A stretch of 64,000 bases of DNA. Origin: Ashinkailepas kermadecensis. Lineage: Eukaryota; Arthropoda; Thecostraca; Neolepadidae. The stretch lies in contig JAOTOM010004278.1 of assembly GCA_034440615.1 (NCBI GenBank), positions 82,501 to 146,500 of the forward strand. The letters are read 5' to 3'. Each line of letters begins with the position of its first letter. Positions within the stretch are counted from its first letter, which is position 1. Made by a program: the position numbers and the translations under genes. This document shows positions 60,100 through 64,000 of the stretch, piece by piece. The notes under the pieces are model-generated. The model was given only the letters and a program-made list of their open reading frames with translations. It was not told where the DNA came from and did not search any database.

Positions 60100-60771
60100 A
60101 GAAAACAAGGTATTCCAGCTAGGAACAGGGCAATAAGAATGCTGAGAATCATTAGTATCATAAGAGCAAGGAAGGCATGAAAATACTGTACTTAGCCTAT
60201 TTGTGACCCCACTTAGAATATTATGTACAGTCATGGAGCCACTACTTAGAAAACAAGATATAGAAAAGCTAGAAAGAGTGCAGTGGAAAGCCACTAGACT
60301 CATCAGTGGTCCAGATAACTTAGAATATGGGGAAACATCTATGGCATTAGATATGTACTCACTCAAGTAATGAAGATTAAGAAGAATATGATTGAAATGC
60401 ATAAAATCATTAAAGGACTAGATCAGGTCAATCTCAATGATGCCCTTCTATTTAGACTATCACATAGGGGTCATCAATTCAGGCTAGACAAATCAAGATG
60501 TAGGACAGCTGTATGACAGCTGTATGACAACTGGTCTTCAAAGGATTGCTGGTCAGTGGAACAGGCTGCCTGCTGATGTGGTGGGGATTCCCTCATTGAA
60601 CGTATTTAAAATCGGATGGACAATTTCTTAGGCTGCAAAATCTTGTGTTTTAGTTCTAAGCAGTGGTGAATGGGGTGAGATTTATGCTAAGTAGGTGTGA
60701 ACTGTATGGGTACCTTTAAGCAGGCATGGATGGAGTTTGAAAATTATTGGTAGGGCACTCAAGCCACATCT

Positions 60772-60840
60772 GCGATCAAGTGAATAGGGTGAGATCAAGT
60801 GAATAGGGCTGAAGTGAGATCAAGTGAATAGGGCTGGAAA
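60772..60840. repeat. Short tandem repeat, 3 copies
   Basis: GATCAAGTGAATAGGG occurs three times with 19-26 bp spacing in the LINE 3' region. Confidence 0.8.
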
Positions 60841-60892
60841 GATAGGGTAGATAGGCATTGATGGGTGTGTTGGATATTGATATTGTATTGTA

Positions 60893-60928
60893 GTTTATGG
60901 GCCATCAACTGCAAAGGTCATATAGCAT
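60893..60928 (-). mobile_element. Decayed T-element-like sequence
   Basis: GGCCATCAACTGCAAAGGTC followed by ATATAGC matches the T loop and arm region with losses. No duplication seen. Confidence 0.35.
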
Positions 60929-60929
60929 A

Positions 60930-61600
60930 TAGTGGGATGCTGGTGGATGAAGTCTTTGGAATTAGGGACGTGGTGTGGGTTGGGGTGATGAGTGTGTTTT
61001 TACCAGGGTTATGGTATCCTCCCTTTACAGACTTAACCTGGATAGGCCCTTGTGGCTCTTATTAAGTCTGAACACTATGACATTATGACACTCCACAACA
61101 AAACATGGAACATATAAAGAGGCAACCTGGGGAAAATGGGTCTGGGTGGAATCATATATAATGAAGAATAATCCAAAATTTAAATAAAAAAGCTGAAATA
61201 AATAGCTTAGAACCTTTGTATATAAAATATTGGTAGTAGTTAATGTGCCACAAGACAGATTCGTTACAACTCACCATTTGGTAGCAGCAATCAAGAAACA
61301 TAAAATGTTGGTGTTATTGTTACAGGGATTTGTAAAACACAGCCATGGAAACAAATGTCTAAGAAACAAGGTAACACAGCATCACTCAGCAATTTGTACC
61401 TGCCTAAACAAGATGAAAACCATGCAACTTTGACATGGTGCAACTGAGTAGCAGTGGCGGTCCGCCCACTAAGGCACTTAAGGCAGTGCCTCACCTGAGT
61501 AGAGCTGAAAGATCTTTTTTTATGTTATTTTCGTACATAGCGATGCTCTTATCCACTGGAAAACACAAAATTAAAAAGTGGACATGAAACATTCATTGGT
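60930..61600. other. Unassigned; possible hAT-like end at 61453
   Basis: CAGTGGCGGTCCGCCCACTA followed by AGGCACTTAAGGCAGTGCCT looks like a hAT-type end with an internal palindrome. No partner end was found. Confidence 0.3.
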
Positions 61601-61619
61601 GATTCGTAATTATCGTGAA

Positions 61620-61672
61620 GTTAGTTATTAGGGCTTTAGGGCGCATCGACTACATCGGTCATGTAGCGCCCA
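61620..61672 (-). mobile_element. T element, full length
   Basis: Flanked by GTAATTATCGTGAA (61606-61619 and 61673-61686), a perfect 14-bp duplication. 53 bp with GGGCGC and GCGCCC arms. Confidence 0.95.
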
Positions 61673-61689
61673 GTAATTATCGTGAACAT

Positions 61690-62740
61690 TTAAGTGAAGA
61701 TTTACATATTCCATTTGGAACAGCTCTATCACTAATCTGAAATACGTATCAGTGAGGCAAGCCTTAACCAAAGGTTGCCATATTTTGGCGCTTTCGTTTC
61801 ATACGAAGCATAGGGTATAAAGCCTTTGCAAGATGAATTAAATCGTTTCTGTGGAGTGCATTGTACAGTCAGAGGAAAGTGTGTGCATGTTCACTTTCGG
61901 GTTACATGGGAACATGTTTCACATAAAAAGTTTCCACTGATTCCTCAAATTAATGGATTGTGCGACATTGTGGGGTAGGAGCAAGTTTCCTACCTGCATA
62001 GCTGGGTAGAAGAGGTGAGAAATTCTGTTCAACTAAGAGCGTTCAAGAATGGTGGACTAAGACTGGGCTTTGATGTGGTCCTCAGCTACCCCCCCCCCCC
62101 CCCGAACAGCCTGCTTTGGAGCAGAATTGGTCTATGGTACACAATGTATGCAAATCTAGAAACATTTGATGCCAAATTTAAGGAGTTAAAAACTTGTGAA
62201 AAATATTCAAACACATCTGAGAATTAGTTTTGCTTGGCACCACTGGGCAACTCAAAACTAGCTCTGGATCTTCCAATGCATCAAATTCGTACTGGTATGC
62301 TGAACAGGCCCCAATTCAAAACCAGGCTTAGTCTGACCAAATGTTTGGTCTGATCTTTGGGCTCATAATATTGCTCATGTTCCGCATAGTTGGTAGGCAA
62401 GTGCCCATGCCTGGAGACCCCAGGTTGATATGGGGTTTGGACCCCCTGGTTTGGTACCAGGGTGGGAATTAAGGCACTTCTTAAGATATTTTATCTCTGA
62501 AAACATTTTTGCACTCCGGGTTCATACTGGATAGGATGGGCTTCACATGTACTCCGACACAAATGTGGGAACAAAGATATCAATAAAAACAAACACAGAA
62601 CGACACAAAAGAAAACGCTGGTTATTCCACTTACGGTCACCACTCAAACTAATCACTTTTTGTAGCAGTCAGCAGCCGGACCACAGCTTCACACACTCCA
62701 TCAATCTCAACTACCGGAATTGCCGACAACAACGCGCCAA
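61690..62740. other. Unassigned
   Basis: No feature recognised apart from a C run near 62090. Confidence 0.3.
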
Positions 62741-63184
62741 CAGCAACTTGCAAGATGATGCGCATGCGCACTGAGAACACTGTTCTCCGGCTCTGGAGCC
62801 CCGTCTCGGAATACCTGTGTTTCTGCCACCCTATAGTGGGAAACTTTGACAGTTTTAAGAGACGTCTCCGGAGTCCCGGAGGCCACCAATCAGAATTGTC
62901 TGTGTTAGCGTTTTCTGTTCTGAAATCTGTCTGTCAACCAATCAATGCTAGGTATTTTGTATATGACGTCATAACCATTAGCAACTTTGAACACATGGTT
63001 AACAGTGTCCACACAAGTTAACAGTAAACACAAGACCTTGACTGATCCTTTGGCTTTGATCACATCCAACTGTGGCGTGTGCGGTAGCGGTGTTGCGTTC
63101 GTATTACGTGGGAAATTGGCTGCGTAGGTAGGTATGCGCTCTGAGCTGAGGGTGAAGTGTGAAGTATTTTTGTTTGTTTTTCAT
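62740..63184 (+). promoter_or_regulatory. Possible promoter with NRF1-like and CRE-like motifs
   Basis: Contains TGCGCATGCGCA near 62757, the palindromic NRF1 core known from animal promoters, and TGACGTCA near 62965, a perfect CRE/ATF core. It precedes the candidate exon at 63185. Direction is uncertain, since an open frame also runs leftward from 62889. No TATA box was picked out. Confidence 0.25.
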
Positions 63185-63235
63185 ATGGCTAGCCTTGTAC
63201 TGAGACCAACAGTGAAAGGAAAACGCATTTCTCCT
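63185..63235 (+). CDS. Possible first coding exon
   Basis: An ATG at 63185 opens a frame beginning MASLVLRPTVKGKRISP, followed at once by GTGAGT at 63236, a good donor. The frame also reads on for about 65 more codons without splicing. Upstream 62750-63130 is CpG-richer than its surroundings and carries a TGCGCATGCGCA motif and a TGACGTCA motif. No homology is recognised, and the downstream exon would lie outside the window. Speculative. Confidence 0.2.
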
Positions 63236-63239
63236 GTGA

Positions 63240-64000
63240 GTTATAAGAAACGAAACAGTGCTGATTATTACGGGTCTCTGCCGGGCGGTGCCATCCATTG
63301 TTCACTTCTTTGTTCGTATGTTTTGGCATTTGATTTGACAAAAAATGAGAATGATATTACTTATGCATATTATGTAGGTACTGATTTAGGTTTTTCCGGT
63401 CGGTTGCTGGTAAACAGATTCCATGTATAAAAAAATGTCCATGAAAATGTACTCCGGAAGAAATCGGTATGCACTCCGACTCCCAACTCGGAAAGTAAGT
63501 TTCCCACTCTGTTTGGTACCCTGCTAAAGTTAGTTTGTCATTTTCAATATTTATTGTGAAAATATGCCTTGAAAATATGAACTTGGATCCCTTGACTTTG
63601 TGAGAGATCTCCAGCCCTGCAAGTGGCAAGGCAGTTTGGTAGGGAGAGTGGAAGAAGATGTTGGCAATATCTAAATGTGACCAGCTATGACTAAATTGAA
63701 TAATTGGTTGACAAATGTAGAATTTTTGTTGGTAATTTTTTTGCCAATGATGGTGTCCCATGATATTTTTTAGTGAATCTGTAGCCCTCAATGAACATAA
63801 ATTTGTATAATATTATACGCTTTGATCCTTAGTAGATGAACTAATGCATTTCTGGGGCTTGGAAATGTATAGTTTTTGCTTGGGCAAAAAATTGATTGGG
63901 TTTTCCTTAAATTCCCTCTGTGGTGTGCTATGCTTCTGTAGAATGGACAAATGTAGCCATACTTGTTTTAGGAAATATTGATGATGATTCATGCAAGAGA
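63240..64000. other. Unassigned
   Basis: No exon or element recognised up to the window end. Confidence 0.3.

Larger units (their letters stand above)
59470..60840 (+). pseudogene. CR1/Jockey-type LINE, reverse transcriptase C-terminal half
   Basis: Translation with frame breaks gives MDVVYFGFSKAFDKVTH, then GPLVFIIFVNNIEEWLKN, the catalytic FADD at 59787-59798 in VTKFADDIKLAGVAN, IQLDLEDLNTWVSN, EERGLGVLVSSDHK, and, after a T element, RATRLISG-like and QWNRLPADVVGIPSLNVF (to about 60632). The 3' non-coding region continues to about 60840 with a GATCAAGTGAATAGGG triple repeat. A stop and frameshifts show it is dead; 5' truncated. Confidence 0.85.

Overview
This is nuclear DNA from an animal, most likely an invertebrate. 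Coding exons are sparse and flanked by GT/AG splice sites. Introns are tens of kilobases long. The window is full of tRNA-headed SINEs, CR1/Jockey-type LINE fragments, DNA transposons and minisatellites. Short interstitial CCTAA/TTAGG runs (about 44.75, 55.69 and 56.0 kb) are common in arthropod genomes and weakly suggest an arthropod, but nothing here fixes the phylum. There are no operons, viral genomes, CRISPR arrays or bacterial-style genes.

Genes. On the minus strand four exon-like segments, read right to left (54500-54336, 48101-47904, 45890-45783, about 1010-719), encode proline/glutamine/tyrosine-rich low-complexity protein. Their resolved splice sites are all phase 0, so they fit one gene with introns of up to about 45 kb whose 3' end lies left of the window. 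I cannot name the protein. Two more minus-strand exon candidates (52238-52052, membrane-like, and 57624-57554) are less certain; the second lies inside a transposon. A possible promoter and first exon is seen near 62.75-63.24 kb (+).

Repeats. At least seven copies of one tRNA-headed SINE (family A), four of a second with a Lys-tRNA-like head (family B), and one with a third head (family C) share a homologous tail. The same tail also occurs alone, as a family of about 55-bp insertions (called T elements here). I count 13 good copies plus one decayed one. Most have 10-15 bp target-site duplications, a constant 5' end, no tRNA head and no visible pol III boxes. The tail can form a stem whose sequence differs between SINEs and T elements but stays paired. 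This is the best candidate in the window for an undescribed system: a minimal retroposon that appears to be little more than a reverse-transcriptase recognition hairpin plus a short tandem-repeat tail.

Other mobile DNA: three copies of a TTAA-flanked inverted-repeat element (21.3, 26.9 and 57.1 kb), one carrying a nested hAT-like element and itself sitting in a LINE 3' region; a 2.4-kb foldback-like palindrome built of tandem sub-repeats (40.27-42.66 kb); a small inverted-repeat element next to it; and a 1.2-kb duplicated block (38.2 and 49.5 kb) in which one copy holds a SINE and the other is the empty site.

Layout: 1-3 kb, last visible exon of the P/Q-rich gene and a 59-bp repeat; 3-14 kb, SINEs inserted in three old, diverged arrays of about 25-32 bp; 14-21 kb, mostly unique with GC-rich islands and a perfect hairpin; 21-29 kb, TTAA elements, a 38-bp minisatellite and a suspicious homopolymer-rich stretch; 29-31 kb, a LINE; 31-38 kb, mostly unique; 38-43 kb, duplicated block, minisatellite and palindrome; 43-55 kb, three of the P/Q-rich exons; 55-61 kb, nested transposons and a second LINE; 61-64 kb, a possible promoter.
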